NCBI GenBank assembly: GCA_002007465.1
Contig: LNAC01000782.1
Location: forward strand, 186,001-250,000
Direction of reading: 5' to 3'
Origin: Ailurus styani
Taxonomy: Eukaryota > Chordata > Mammalia > Carnivora > Ailuridae
DNA: 64,000 nt
Below are positions 10,706 to 21,690 of this stretch, one piece after another. How positions within the stretch are numbered: the stretch's first letter is position 1; each line of letters starts with the position of its first letter. The notes below the pieces were generated by a model. The model was not told the origin of the DNA and ran no database searches. It saw nothing but the letters and a program-made list of their open reading frames with translations. Position numbers and translations under genes: made by a program.

Positions 10706-11489
10706 AATACGAATTGGTTCAGTCAACACAGTTGGGGAGGTAACCTCATGTAGCCACAAGTTCCTGGACTTTCTTCCACCAATTATGTCACGTGACCCTG
10801 ATAGGCTTTCCAAGTTCAAGGACTCTGTGAATCGCAATTACAGCATCTAGCTCTATCAGAGAGGCATTTATTTTGCTGCTGGGGATGATGGAGGTGTTGC
10901 TGCTGCTGGTTGTGGGTAAGGTGATAACAATGAAATCGTTTATCTAATTGTATTTCTATAACCTCTTCAGGAAAACTGAAAGAATGAAACTGTAAAATTT
11001 CCATGACCATTTTCATATTGGATCTTCAGGAAATCTGAACATGGGGAAAGAATAAACAGCCACACTGCCATCTCCTCTTGCATAAATCGTAACTACTGGC
11101 TTATGCATTCTGAACATAAGTTTGGTAACAGTTATGATTTGAGCATATGTTGTTTTAGGAGATTATTTAAATCTTACTCTAAATCCAAAGGAATCTTGTC
11201 TGAATATAAAGAGGCTGATGAAGCACTCTGAGCAACCAGAGGTAGTGTCGTGAATTCTAGCCTATTTTTTCCCCAGTTGCATTGAACCATGTGCAGGTTT
11301 TCTGAATGTAAGTTTGGTCATCTTCATTGTTCCAGGGCTCTGATGAGAAGCTATTTTACTGAAATAGATGGATATTACTTTTAATTCTTAGTAATTTGTT
11401 TTTAATTAGAATATTAGTTTAATTATAAATCAAAATTTATAGCTGTTAAAAATAGATAAAGATTGGTGGAGCGGTACTCTCTGGGTCTG
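10706..11489. other. Unique sequence, no gene recognised
   Basis: Non-repetitive AT-rich DNA. The only structure is a short impure trinucleotide patch near 10873-10915 ('ggtgttgctgctgctggttg'). No splice-bounded coding frame could be defended. Confidence 0.5.
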
Positions 11490-11620
11490 GGACTCACACA
11501 TCAAACATTTATGTTGAGAGTCTGTCATGGGCCAGGTGATCTGCTAGGCACAGGGTTACAAAGAGAAATAGCTCACAGGCTCCTGACATGCCATGCAGTT
11601 GTAATAATATGGGAACAAAA
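11490..11620 (-). mobile_element. L2 3'-end remnant
   Basis: 'catttatgttgagagtctgt' to 'gctaggcacagggttacaaa' follows the reversed L2 3' end (a short phrase about element position, a 'ctaggcac' core, then 'acatgccatgcag'). Diverged and short. Confidence 0.55.
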
Positions 11621-11724
11621 ATATATTTATAAAAACTAATATCATCCCTAGTCGTAATGCCTTTTTCTGGCAAGTTGGGTGGATAGGTTTTAACTTCTCC
11701 TTAAGACTTACAGCATTATCAAGA

Positions 11725-11761
11725 CAAAATCAGAGAGGTGGACAAACCATAAGACATTCTT
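11725..11761 (+). mobile_element. L1 3' UTR, left part of a split copy
   Basis: 'gaggtggacaaaccataaga' is the L1 3' UTR just before the segment that resumes at 12079. It is interrupted by a younger L1 in the opposite orientation. The last 18 bp (11744-11761) are the target duplication. Confidence 0.75.
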
Positions 11762-12078
11762 TTTTTTTTCCACAAAATGTTGAATATATATTTCATCATC
11801 TTTTTTTTTAATTTGCCTCAGGGGTACAGGTCTGTGAATCATCAGGCTTACACATTTCACAGCACTCACCATNCCACAAAATGTTGAATATATATTTCAT
11901 CATCTTTTTTTTTTAATTTGCCTCAGGGTTACAGGTCTGTGAATCATCAGGCTTACACATTTCACAGCACTCACCATAGCACAAACCCTCCCCAATGTCC
12001 ATACCCCATCCACCCTATCCCTACCCTCTCACCCCCCAGTAACCCTCAGTTTGTTTTGTGAGATTAAGAGTCTCTTAT
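11762..12078 (-). mobile_element. 5'-truncated young L1 3' end, minus strand, with two poly(T) tracts
   Basis: L1 3' UTR in reverse orientation ('ggggtacaggtctgtgaatc', 'ccccagtaaccctcagtttg'). It is flanked by a perfect 18-bp target duplication 'aaaccataagacattctt' (11744-11761, 12079-12096). From the left it reads poly(T), then about 30 bp of non-L1 sequence, then a second poly(T), then the L1 3' UTR, which suggests 3' transduction. A 103-bp block within it appears twice around an N (11873), so the true insert is probably about 210 bp. Confidence 0.9.
11770..11977. repeat. About 103-bp block duplicated around a single N
   Basis: 11770-11872 and 11874-11977 are the same sequence (beginning 'ccacaaaatgttgaatatat', ending 'agcactcaccat') apart from one extra T and one G/T difference. 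Only the single N at 11873 lies between them. This is a likely assembly artefact. Confidence 0.85.
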
Positions 12079-12297
12079 AAACCATAAGACATTCTTAATC
12101 ATAGGAAACAAACTGAGGGGTGCCGGAGGGGAGGGGGGTGAAGGGATGGAGTAACTAGGTGATGAGCATTAAGGAGGGCATGTGATGTAATGAGCACTGG
12201 GTGTTATATAAGCCTGATGAATCACTGAACTCTACCTCTGAAACTAATAATACACTATATGTTAATTGAATTTAAATTTTAAAAAGTTATAGCACTA
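12079..12297 (+). mobile_element. L1 3' UTR, right part of a split copy
   Basis: 'aaccataagacattcttaat', 'aaacaaactgaggggtgccg' and 'gaatcactgaactctacctc' give the plus-strand L1 3' UTR to its A-rich end ('gaatttaaattttaaaaag'). Together with 11725-11761 it is the target of the minus-strand L1. Confidence 0.9.
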
Positions 12298-12419
12298 TCA
12301 CTTTCTTTTCATTTTACCCCCCAAAAAGTATCCCATGCTGGCTTCATCTTCAAAACCCCTACCACGGCTTTCCATACTTGATTCAGACATCTTCCCCTTC
12401 CTTCCCAACCCCTCTCTCT

Positions 12420-13077
12420 CAACTCCAGGAATGATCTCTATCTGTGCACTTGCTTCCCACTATGAGAAGTGAAAGAAGTCTCTCACAGCCTGTCCACAGC
12501 TCATTTTGTTGAGTAAATCTATTCTTTCCTCTTCTCTCTTCTCCGTGATTTTGCTTTATCACTTTTTGCCCCTTTTCTCTTATTTCACCCTTTCCTTACT
12601 TTCTGCAAGAAAATGTACTCAGCTGTCTCCTTTTCTAAATGGAATTTGGGGTCCTCTTTAATGCTCCCTTTAGCTGTTGACCCATTCCTCTTCTCTCCTT
12701 TTCATCCACATTCTTGAAGGAGTTGTCTTAAACTCACTGTCCTTACTAATGCCCGTTCACTTCTCAATTCACTACACAAATTGGCTTCTTCCTGACTCTG
12801 CTGCAATTGACTTCTGTCCACACAGAAGCTTTGGCCTGTGGTGCACTTTCCCCAAGAGTCTTCACTTCAAAGCTTTCTCTCAACCTGCTGGCTTGGTTGG
12901 ATACCTCTCTTCTGACCTCCCTGGGCACACTGCTCTTATAGAGCTTACTATTCCTTCGTCCTTTCATGGAACTCTAAGACTCTTGAAGGCATCTTTGTAT
13001 GTCTAGGCCCTAGTCTGGCAGCTAATAAGGTAGACAGTCAGTAAATGTTTGTTTAATGAATGGATTAGTAAATGAAT
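12420..13077 (+). mobile_element. Probable L2 remnant
   Basis: A pyrimidine-rich plus strand with L2-like phrasing: 'gaaggagttgtcttaaactc' near the RT region, and an end 'gacagtcagtaaatgtttgt' followed by 'ttaatgaatgga', the shape of the L2 3' end. Strongly diverged. An open frame across it (12677-13006) has no independent support. Confidence 0.5.
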
Positions 13078-13554
13078 AAGACCAAAACTCCCAAATCTGT
13101 ATCTATAGCCCAGTTATTTTCCATGTGTTCCTGAAACATAGAGCCAACCAGGTACCAAATGTCTGAATGTTTTATCAGACTTCCAAACTCATTGTATCCA
13201 ACACTAAATTTATCTTCTCCTGAAAATTGACTTAAAGTCTGGATCTTTGTGAATAATACCATCATCAATTTCATTAGATAGGAAAAAAAATCAGAGTTTT
13301 CATAGACTTCTTTCCCCCCATCTGCTTACTTGAATCAGGCACTAAGACACACCAATTTATCCTTCTATATATATTTCAAAATCATACCCTCTTCTATTCT
13401 CAGTGCTATTGCTTTAGATTAAAAATACATCATGTCACACCTCAACAATTTTAATAACCTCCTAACAGGTCACTCAGCAGCCATTATCTTCCCTTCCAAT
13501 TCATTTTCTGCACTTCCTCAGCAATGCTCATTTTAGAACTCAAATCTCATTTAT

Positions 13555-13670
13555 TTTTTCAATAAATATTTATTGAGTACCTACTATATTCCAGATGCTA
13601 TTTGAGGCACTAAGGATATAGTATGAAAAAAACAGATAAACTCTTTACCTTCACTGTGTTGACGTGCTAC
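13555..13670 (-). mobile_element. L2 3'-end remnant
   Basis: 'caataaatatttattgagta' followed by 'cctactatattccagatgct' is the reversed L2 3' end. It breaks up after about 115 bp. Confidence 0.75.
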
Positions 13671-13789
13671 TGAGATACGATTATATTGCTTCTCTAATTA
13701 TAACCTATCACCAGTTCCCAATAGTCTTTGTGGTAAAATAAAGGAATCTTAAAAGGATACACAGGGTCTCTTTGCCATCTATCTTGGTT

Positions 13790-13911
13790 GCTTTCAACCT
13801 GTTGTGTACATTTGAATTGCCTGAGTTCTTCTTAAAAATCATCTTTGTGGGCATTAAGAGATTCTGATTCTGTAGGTCTGGGGTGGAGTCCTCAAAGCTG
13901 AATTTAAAAAA
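13790..13911. mobile_element. MER5A-like element, left part
   Basis: 'gattctgattctgtaggtct' followed by 'ggggtggagtcc' matches the MER5A core. Its second half lies at 14965-15080, beyond an L1 plus two SINEs. The core phrase is present on both sides of the insertion. Confidence 0.65.
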
Positions 13912-13920
13912 TGTTATTTT

Positions 13921-14114
13921 GGGCACCTGGGTGGCTCAGTGGGTTAAAGCCTCTGCCTTCGGCTTAGGTCATGATCTCAGGGTCCTGGGACCGAGTCCCG
14001 CATCGGGCTCTCTGCTCAGCAGGGAGCCTGCTTCCCCCTTTCTCTCTGCCTGCCTCTCTGCCTGCTTGTAATCTCTCTCTCTCTTTCATATAAATAAATA
14101 AAATCTTAAAAAAC
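13921..14114 (+). mobile_element. CAN-SINE, full length
   Basis: 'gggcacctgggtggctcagt' head, CT-rich middle, 'ataaataaataaaatcttaa' end. A 9-bp duplication 'tgttatttt' at 13912-13920 and 14115-14123 bounds it. It sits at the A-rich end of the minus-strand L1 that follows, a common SINE target. Confidence 0.95.
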
Positions 14115-14123
14115 TGTTATTTT

Positions 14124-14508
14124 AATTCTAGCATAATTAACATACAGTGTTGTGTTAATTTCAGATGTACAATATAGTGATTCAGCAATTCTATACTTTA
14201 CTCAGTGTTCATCATGATAAATGTATTCTTTAATCCTCTTCACCTATTTCAGCCATCTCCCCACCCACCTCCCTACTGGTAACCACCAGTTTGTTCTCTG
14301 TATTTAAGGGTCTGGTTTTTTGTTTGTCTCTTTTTTTTCTTTGTTTTTTTTTTTTCCGTTTGTTTCTTAAATTCCACATATGAGTGAAATCATGTGGTAT
14401 TTCTCTTTCTCTGACTGACTTATTTCACCTAGCATTATACTCTCTAGATCTATCCATGTTGTTGCAAATGGCAAGATTTCATCATTTTTATGACTGAATA
14501 ATATTCCA

Positions 14509-14558
<50 letters not shown>

Positions 14559-14734
14559 GAGAGAGAGATAATGCTGCACTAAACATAGAGGTGCGTATAT
14601 CTTTTTGAATTAGTGTTTTTATATTCTTTGGGTAAATACCCAGGAGTGGAATTACTGGATCGTATGGTAATTCTATTTTCAATCTTTTGAGGCACCTCCC
14701 TACTGTTTTCCACAGTGGCTTCACTAGTTTGCAT
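14124..14734 (-). mobile_element. L1 3' end, minus strand
   Basis: Reverse L1: 3' end ('aattctagcataattaacat'), 3' UTR ('aaccaccagtttgttctctg'), and ORF2 C-terminus running to 'gtggcttcactagtttgcat'. The minus-strand frames 14367-14724 show L1 ORF2 motifs [18 protein letters not shown] and ATTWIDLESIMLGEISQS. A TG microsatellite shifts the frame between them. The copy continues for a few bases after the SINE at 14749-14949. Confidence 0.92.
14512..14568. repeat. (TG)n followed by (GA)n microsatellite inside L1
   Basis: TG repeated about 21 times (14512-14553), then GA units. It lies next to 'aatattccatt', the same L1 ORF2 site that carries a microsatellite at 3879-3948. Confidence 0.97.
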
Positions 14735-14748
14735 TCCCACCAATCTCT

Positions 14749-14949
14749 CTCTTTTTTTTTTTAAGATTTTTTATTTATTTATTTGACAGAAACACAGCAA
14801 GAGAGGGACACACAAGCAGGGGGAGTGAGAGAGGGAGAAGCAGTCTTCCAGCAGAGCAGGGAGCCTGATGCAGGGCTCTATCCCAGGACCCCGGGATCAT
14901 GACCTGAGCGGAAGGCAGACGCTTAACGACTAAGCCACCCAGGCGCCCC
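14749..14949 (-). mobile_element. CAN-SINE, minus strand, inserted in L1
   Basis: Poly(T) then 'aagattttttatttatttat' at the left, head 'ccacccaggcgcccc' at the right. A 14-bp duplication 'tcccaccaatctct' occurs at 14735-14748 and 14950-14963. The head variant 'gcttaacgactaagccaccc' is of the non-'gggttaaagcc' type, so this is an older subfamily than the copies at 8519 or 58760. Confidence 0.95.
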
Positions 14950-14964
14950 TCCCACCAATCTCTT

Positions 14965-15080
14965 AAAAGATTCTGATTCTGTCTAGGTCTGGGGTGGAAT
15001 CCCCAAAATGATATTTTTAATTAGACTCCCAAGTGATTTGAATACAGGAAGTTCATGGACTATGCTTTGAGAAACACCTA
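14965..15080. mobile_element. MER5A-like element, right part
   Basis: 'agattctgattctgtctagg' and 'tctggggtggaatcc' repeat the left copy. Then 'actcccaagtgatttgaata' and 'ctatgctttgagaaacacc' complete the MER5A 3' half. Confidence 0.65.
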
Positions 15081-15214
15081 TTCTTCATCTCCCCCTCCAG
15101 CCTCACCTTCTCTCATATCTCGCTGTTCATCTTATGTTATACAGTATAAACTATTTTATTTCCTGAAGTTCAATGTGATATGTCTTACCTCCTTTCACTT
15201 GGTTGAGCTGGTTG

Positions 15215-15600
15215 TATTGTTTAGGCTGCTAATTAACACTAGCTGCTGTGACAACAACAAAATCATGCTGACTTAATAGAATATAATTTATTTCTCTTTT
15301 ATTCAAAGACCAATGTAGCTATTCCTGAATAGATACCTTTTCTAAGTGGTCCTCTTTTAAGTGGTTACTCAGGCTCCTCCAAGTGTATCTAGGCTCCTCC
15401 TGTCTGAGATGCTGCCAATATGTGACCTCCAAGAGATCCACATAAAGGGAAAAGAATATGGGGAAGACGCACTGAATACTTAGCCACTATGGTGAAGGGG
15501 ATGTGTATAATTTCTGTTCATATTCCATAGGCCAGAAATAGTCACATGGACCCACTTAAATGCAAGAAGGGCTTGGGAAATGTAGTTCAACGTTCGTAGC
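15215..15600 (+). mobile_element. Ancient interspersed repeat, family not named
   Basis: The order 'gctgctgtgacaacaacaaa', 'atttatttctcttttattca', 'gtggttactcaggctcctcc', 'gtcacatggacccac' and 'cttgggaaatgtagttcaac' belongs to a widespread mammalian repeat whose name I cannot give with certainty. No coding function is implied. Confidence 0.5.
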
Positions 15601-17639
15601 TAAACTCTACTTACAAACTTTTGGTCATCAGCAAAATGCCCCTGCTGCCCGCTATTCCTCTGGTCACTAAATACCCGTATGCCTCTATATTCCCACACAC
15701 AGCACACATGCACTTTCCTTCCTACAAGTGCTCACCAGAAGTGCTATGCAGTCACTGTATCTAGCTTACAGCCCATGATTTCTGAGTGATATACTGTCCT
15801 TCCCATCAGGGTTGGATAGGACCCCTCCTGGCCCAGTGAACTCAAATGGCAAGTTGTCTTTAATGCTCCCAACCCAAACATCCAATATGCAGTGGTGGAG
15901 CATATTGAATCGGAGTGGTGGTGCAGGGTAACCTCAGGACAGACTGTCATTTGGGAAAAGGAAACATACAAGACGTAGCACAGCCATCGGCCCTTAGCAC
16001 TTATGGAACCACAGCATTTGTGAAGGCCCCCTTCTCTGATGGGATTTTCTTGTTGCCGTCCTGGTGTCATTCTTTGGGGACAGCTGTCTTATCCATTGTT
16101 TTCCTTTGCTCCCGGGTCTGCCTTATGGGCCGTGTTTTTCTTCTTTCTTTTGCATGTCTTCCTTGGCCACATCTGAAGGAGGTGTTGGGGGCACACCCCC
16201 CTTGGGATTGCACAGCTCTTATACCCATCTTCCTGCTCATGCAAATTAGAGGACCCCAAATTTATTGTACCCCTGGAATAGTCAAAGACTTTTGTTTAGC
16301 AGTGATGTTTGTTTCTTTAAAACTTGGTCATCTTCTGATCTCTTTCCTTCTAGTCAATTCCAGGTGCCTATAAGCAGGCTCAAGGATTACTCGATATAAC
16401 ATTTGATACCGATTTATTTCATTGCATCCTCTCCTCCACCCCCCTGTCTATTTCAGCCTAAAACAACCACCTTAAACTATGCATGGGAAAGATAGAACCT
16501 TAATAGGATCTTTACACTGAGCCACTTTAATCAAGAGAAGTTTTAAGTGTTTGTGATTCTGGACTGTTTTTATTTTTTAAATTCCCATTTCTTAGTGTTT
16601 GGTGTCTTGAAGCCTCAGCTTTTCAACCACGCAAAGCCTTACATATTTACTCTCTATCCTCTCTCATTTCTGCTTGCAAGTCAGCCACTTCTTTTCAAAC
16701 CAGCATGTATTACTAACACTGCTTTTAAGCCTCTTTTCTTCGAGTTGTAGGCTAAGTGGGCCTGTCTGCCTCCATACTCACCATATGAAAAATTTTGACA
16801 GGTGTTTTGCTTCTCTATAACATGAACTGCCATCTTTCTAACCTCTGATATCAGTTTTCTTGCCAACTGAGAGCCAAGCCAATGTGACATTGCTCTTTTG
16901 CATTCTTCAATAAATACACAACTCCAATTGCCTCCGCACTCACCAGCCTATAGATACCAGCGGCATCCCACTAATGTATTATCTCTAATGTCACTAGATT
17001 ATGTTCACAGTCTTGCAGAAAGACCCTGAAAGATCTTACTCAAACATATGGGAATCATAATGGATTTCCAGGCAGGTTGGCTTCATTAGACTGATTCCTC
17101 TCTTCTCCAAATATTCTCTGGGCACTGCGTGTTGGTCTAGCTTCTGTTACTTCCTGCTAGGTACCTGCTGGGCATTTCCATGTTCAGTGGGCATCTGCCA
17201 TCTCCTGCTAAGCAGCTCGGTTTCTGCTAGTGTTCTTCTGACCTGCCCTTCCATGATTAACTAAATTTCTCAGTGCCAAAGAAGTGCTGTATTTTGTACT
17301 GATTTGTCTGCTATACTTGATTTACTCTTTGTTCCCATTCATAATACCCATGCACTATATTTCAAAATTTCCTTATGTACTTTTGTTCCTACACCCTATT
17401 TCTGTGACACTCCCAATTCGTAGAACTCAGACTATACCATCAAGCCTGTCCTTAGTCCAGATGGCACCCTCTTACACATACTTGCTTTCTTATCTCTATC
17501 TCTAGGCATGGTCACAAAACTTTCTCCATCCTGGTCCTCTTCTCCTGGATAAATCAGTTTGTTCAACTGATCCCTAAGGATCCTTGGATTCACACCCTTA
17601 GTCATTTTAAAATCTAAGATTAGAGTCTCCTATGACCCC
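15601..17639. other. Unique sequence, no gene recognised
   Basis: No repeat phrase was recognised. A 152-codon open frame (15915-16373, plus) overlaps a 108-codon frame on the other strand. It has no signal peptide, domain motif or splice-like borders I could defend, so it is treated as chance. Confidence 0.45.
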
Positions 17640-17955
17640 TCCTACAAATACATTGTGTCATGTAAGTGGATAAATTTTCTCTCTTCCTAGAATGTACTTC
17701 TTACTTTGTTTAGCCAGAGAACTCCTGGTCAGTCCAAAACCTTAGTTCAAGGATGACCTTCTTGGTGAACTATCCCAACCATCTCTACCCCTTACCAGAG
17801 AATCTTACTTCTTTCTCTGTACTAACACAGTTTATAGCTTATTAGACTGACTGGTAAATATTAGCTTGCCTGTCTGTTTTCTCTGTTATAGTGAGATCCT
17901 TAAGTATCTTCTGTGTCTGCCATGTAGAATGTATTTGGTCAACGTTAGTTGAATT
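17640..17955 (+). mobile_element. L2 3'-end remnant
   Basis: 'ctcttcctagaatgtacttc', 'gaactcctggtcagtccaaa', 'gatgaccttcttggtgaact' and 'gtctgttttctctgttatag' follow the order of the L2 3' region. The end, 'ggtcaacgttagttgaattt', is the degraded terminal phrase. Confidence 0.7.
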
Positions 17956-19714
17956 TAATTTCCCTAAATTCCATTTCTTAAGCACATATCATCTTCACAG
18001 GTGGTGAAGCCCTTTTCAATCTATTCTCCTTCTGTCATAGACATATGGATTAACTGGCTGCCTCCAGTCAGCTTGTGTGGAGGGTTGGGAAGCGAATGAG
18101 GCACTGTGTGATGTGACTCTGAGAATAGCGTCACACGTAAAGACGTGCCCCCCTACACACCCCTTGTTACCCAAGTATTTGACTATCCTTGATGTGTCAG
18201 GTATTTATCTGTTCCTGGCATTTCAGAAGTTCTGAGATGATGAGCTTACAGAGCTGCGTGTAGCAAGGAACATTTTGTCGTACAACATTACTCGAGTTAT
18301 GACACAGAACTCCTTGACCTAATTCATGAGAAAACATGATACCATTTTGATCTGAAACCTGCTATTGAAAGCAATTGTCCTCTGAAACACATCTCAGACA
18401 GTGAGGATACCAACTTAATTTTTCTCCTTCACTACTTGTTATTTATGAGGCAGAGGCCAGGGGAAGAGAGATGTTTTTAGATGAAAGGTGAAATATTCTA
18501 TTGTGGAGTATGTTTTATGAGGAAAAGTAAGAGATATATAATTTTTGACTCTGGGTTTGCATAGACTCTAGATATCTTTTCAGTTACCATCTCAGCACAT
18601 TATTTAAGGCTCAGTTCTCTGGAATCTTGAAGACCTATTTTATTTTTTGATATAAAGTCATGTCATTCACAGGGTAAATGCTCCCCTAACAATCACCAAG
18701 CCAAGGGCAGATTTTTTTTCCCTTCCATCTTCAAGGTTAAAGGATGCTATTTACTCAGAATGTATTTGATGAATATAGCTTATCACAAAATATGTTTTTA
18801 ATGATATTTGGCTTATAATATGTTATTTTTCTCTGATTTCTTTAACATTGGTGCCCTTCTATGCTGTGATTTGGACCCTGGAATAAGAACTATGAGTAGA
18901 AAGGCGGTTGGGGGTGGGGGGGAGGTGAGGGCATTAAAAAAAAATCTAAGGCCCTGTGTGGGGAAGCATTTCCAGGGAATTCTTCCAGTAAACCTGGTTC
19001 TGGCCCTGAATGGTCATGGACTCTGACTCCAAGCTCTGTCCCAAACTCTACCATTGCACAGGTGAGGTGATTACTTTAAGAATGGTGTCATATGCAGGGT
19101 TGTTTAGGCATTTGAGAAGTTCTGTGACTGAGGAAGGTCCCTTTCTTGCTGCCTCTCTTCCTAAATGAGGTGGCTCCTGAACTGTCCCCAAAAGGAGCCA
19201 AGGATGTGGGCTGGCACATGCTGAGAAAGAGGGGTGATGGAGCATGAAGGCAGAGGATAAGCCAGAGAGCATTTTAAACAGGCTGGTAAGCACAGAAGAG
19301 AAAGAACTTGGGCGTGGGGAAAAGGAAAGGGAGGAATTGCAACTGAAAGAAATGTCATAAGAGGGCTTTACATTTCAAGGCCACATGTTCTTGTGGAACC
19401 TCCCTGGGAGATTCCAGATGTCAGACAGGGTCTTGAGATCCCAGGAATGGTCCTATAAGAGACACTGCCTGACCCTATTCCCAAGGCCACGTAGATGCAT
19501 GGCCTTAAAGCTTCCTCTTACTTCTAAAGCTCAGATCCCAAAGCAACAGCTGACATCACCTGAAGCAAGAAGAAGCCAATGGCTTTTTCAGTATTCAGAG
19601 TGCCAACTGCCGGCAGGCCTATGAAAATGGTAAATGGAAGCCTGTCTGTGAACCATGCACAGAGCAGGAAAGTATGGGGAATTTGAAAAGAGTTAATATG
19701 AGAGCTTTGTTACA
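17956..19714. other. Unique sequence, no gene recognised
   Basis: AT-rich with GC-richer patches near 18080-18160 and 19020-19320. There is a G run at 18908-18922. Open frames here are under 85 codons and occur on both strands without other support. Confidence 0.45.
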
Positions 19715-19925
19715 GACCTGATTTTGGTTTCTCTTTCTGCCATGCAATAGCTATGTTACTTTGAACAATTTACTTAATCTCTGTGGTCTTGTTTTCTCAT
19801 TGGTAAATACCAATTTAAAAAAATAACCCTCACCACATCCCAATTAGGCATTTTGAGGAGAGTTATTGTATGTACAGTGATTTATACATAGCAGATTCCC
19901 AGTGAATAAACAGCAGTGATTAGTA
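19715..19925 (+). mobile_element. MIR SINE
   Basis: 'gcaatagctatgttactttg', 'acttaatctctgtggtcttg' and 'tttctcattggtaaatacca' reproduce the MIR core (behaviour of 'agctgtgtgacctt...cctcagtttcctc...gtaaaat'). The 3' part ends with a 'gtgaataaacagcag' tail. Diverged. Confidence 0.8.
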
Positions 19926-20179
19926 TGGTCATGTCACCAAGCCAGGAGATTTGGAGTAGTGCACAAGACTGATATGAACACAGGCAGACCTGAGACATGA
20001 ACCAGAGAAGTGGGAATTATAGCTGGATTGCTGCTCCAGTTTATCATAAATATTGTTTGTTAGGCCAGCTTCTTATCAGTAGTATGTACAAGGGGCAGGA
20101 TCCAAAGAAATGCAAGCCGAGGCAGTGCTTTTTGGGAGCATCTGAAATCAAGTGTCTGTGCCAAGCTAACAAGACAGGT

Positions 20180-20480
20180 ATTATGTACCTGGGATCCCAG
20201 AAAAAGTGGGATTTGAGCTACGCCTTTGAGTTTATTGGTTGAGCATGGAAGAGTAGAGAAAGGCAGTCAAGGTTCTGAGAAGGGAGGTTTCAGGTGTTTT
20301 TTGGGAAGGCAGAACAAGCAAGCAGTTCTGTTTGCCTGGGCAAGAGGAAAAGCAGCACAGGAAGTGCCCGCCTCCCCCCCCTTCCCCACCTTCTACTGCT
20401 GTGAGGGCTGGACTCATAGCAAACGAGTTCAAAGTGCACTTTGAGGGAGTCTTCCTGGGAGCATGAAACTCAGGAAGGGT
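20180..20480 (-). mobile_element. Possible L2 remnant
   Basis: 'gtgggatttgagctacgcct' and 'gagcatggaagagtagagaa' resemble reversed L2 3' sequence. Divergence is high and the right border is unclear. Minus- and plus-strand frames of 72-112 codons cross it and are not credible genes. Confidence 0.4.
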
Positions 20481-21454
20481 CAGAGGAAAAAAGCCTGGGG
20501 CCAGACAGGACCCAGAAGCTGTGGAACCCTGTAGTAGCATGATGACAGAGAGGTGTCTATCCATACACAATCGCGGTTCAAATTATAGAGGTTTAAAAAT
20601 GCAGTTTTATCTGATGACTAAATATTAATACAGTACTAGCAGTTTGAATTGCTAAAACATTACTGAATTTTTAAACTACTTGCTCTTTTCTCATTTCATC
20701 TTAGCCAATATTTTCTTCTATGATATTCATTTTCTTTTTAATCGCAATGGAGGCTTATTGAGAATATACCATCTTCAGACCTTTTCATTTTATAGTGTAG
20801 AAAATGCAACCCCATTTCTTTCATAATATATTTTTAAAGAGCAATAATGAATCTCTTGGAATTTTTAACTAGCTATTTAATGGTAGACTTACCTTGAGCT
20901 CTAAACTCTTCTAGACAATCAATAATTGTTCTATAAAAATGCAGGAATATTCGTTATTGCTGATACTAACTCTCATTCTCCCAGCTGCATGATCCAATTT
21001 GCTTAAAGCATTACTCGTCTTTCACATGAGGCTGGGAATAAATAGGACAAGAAAGTGCTAAATTAATGATCACCTCATTTCAAGACGGGCAGACTCTTCT
21101 ATTTTTCTGAATGTGTTTTTAAGATTGAATAAGAGCACTGATTCCTGTGTGACTGGTAGGAGCTGAGACGTGAGGAGAGAGATTTTGGAAACTCACAGGA
21201 AAGCTTGCCTTGCAGAGTTAGGAGATGCTGTGTGTGTGTATGAAAGAGAGGGAGAGAGACAGACAGATAGGAAAATCTTTCATGGGAAAGAAGAGGAGGG
21301 GCCAGGGGCTAGAGGTCACATTTGGATCAGAAGCAAGCCAAGGAGTTACCATTGCCATTGACAGAAAGTAAAAGGTCCTTCCTCAAGTCTGATAAGATCA
21401 AGGTAGTGTCTTGGTCACTGGAATCAACCTCAGGGAGTCAGATTTTCAAGAAGT

Positions 21455-21690
21455 CATTCAAGAAGTATTTTGAGTATTTATTACGTGTCAAGCTACTATT
21501 CTAAGTACTAAGAATATGGCAATCAACAAAGCAGACAAGGTTCTGTCCTCTCAAAGCTTGTATTCAAATGGAGAACAGGTTTTTCACACCAACAAACACA
21601 TATACAAGGTGCTTCTAGAGGGTGATAAGTGCCAAAAAGGTAATGAAATAGGGTAATGTGATAGAGGGTAGACAGGCCTTGGGTTCTCGG
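21455..21690 (-). mobile_element. L2 3'-end remnant
   Basis: 'tattttgagtatttattacg' followed by 'tactattctaagtactaaga', then 'caacaaagcagacaaggttc' and 'tagagggtgataagtgccaa', is the reversed L2 3' region in correct order. Confidence 0.8.

Noticed and set aside
15915..16373. 152-codon open frame on the plus strand
   Set aside because: It overlaps a long frame on the other strand, has no recognisable domain or splice borders, and has the composition of the local DNA. A chance frame is the simpler explanation.
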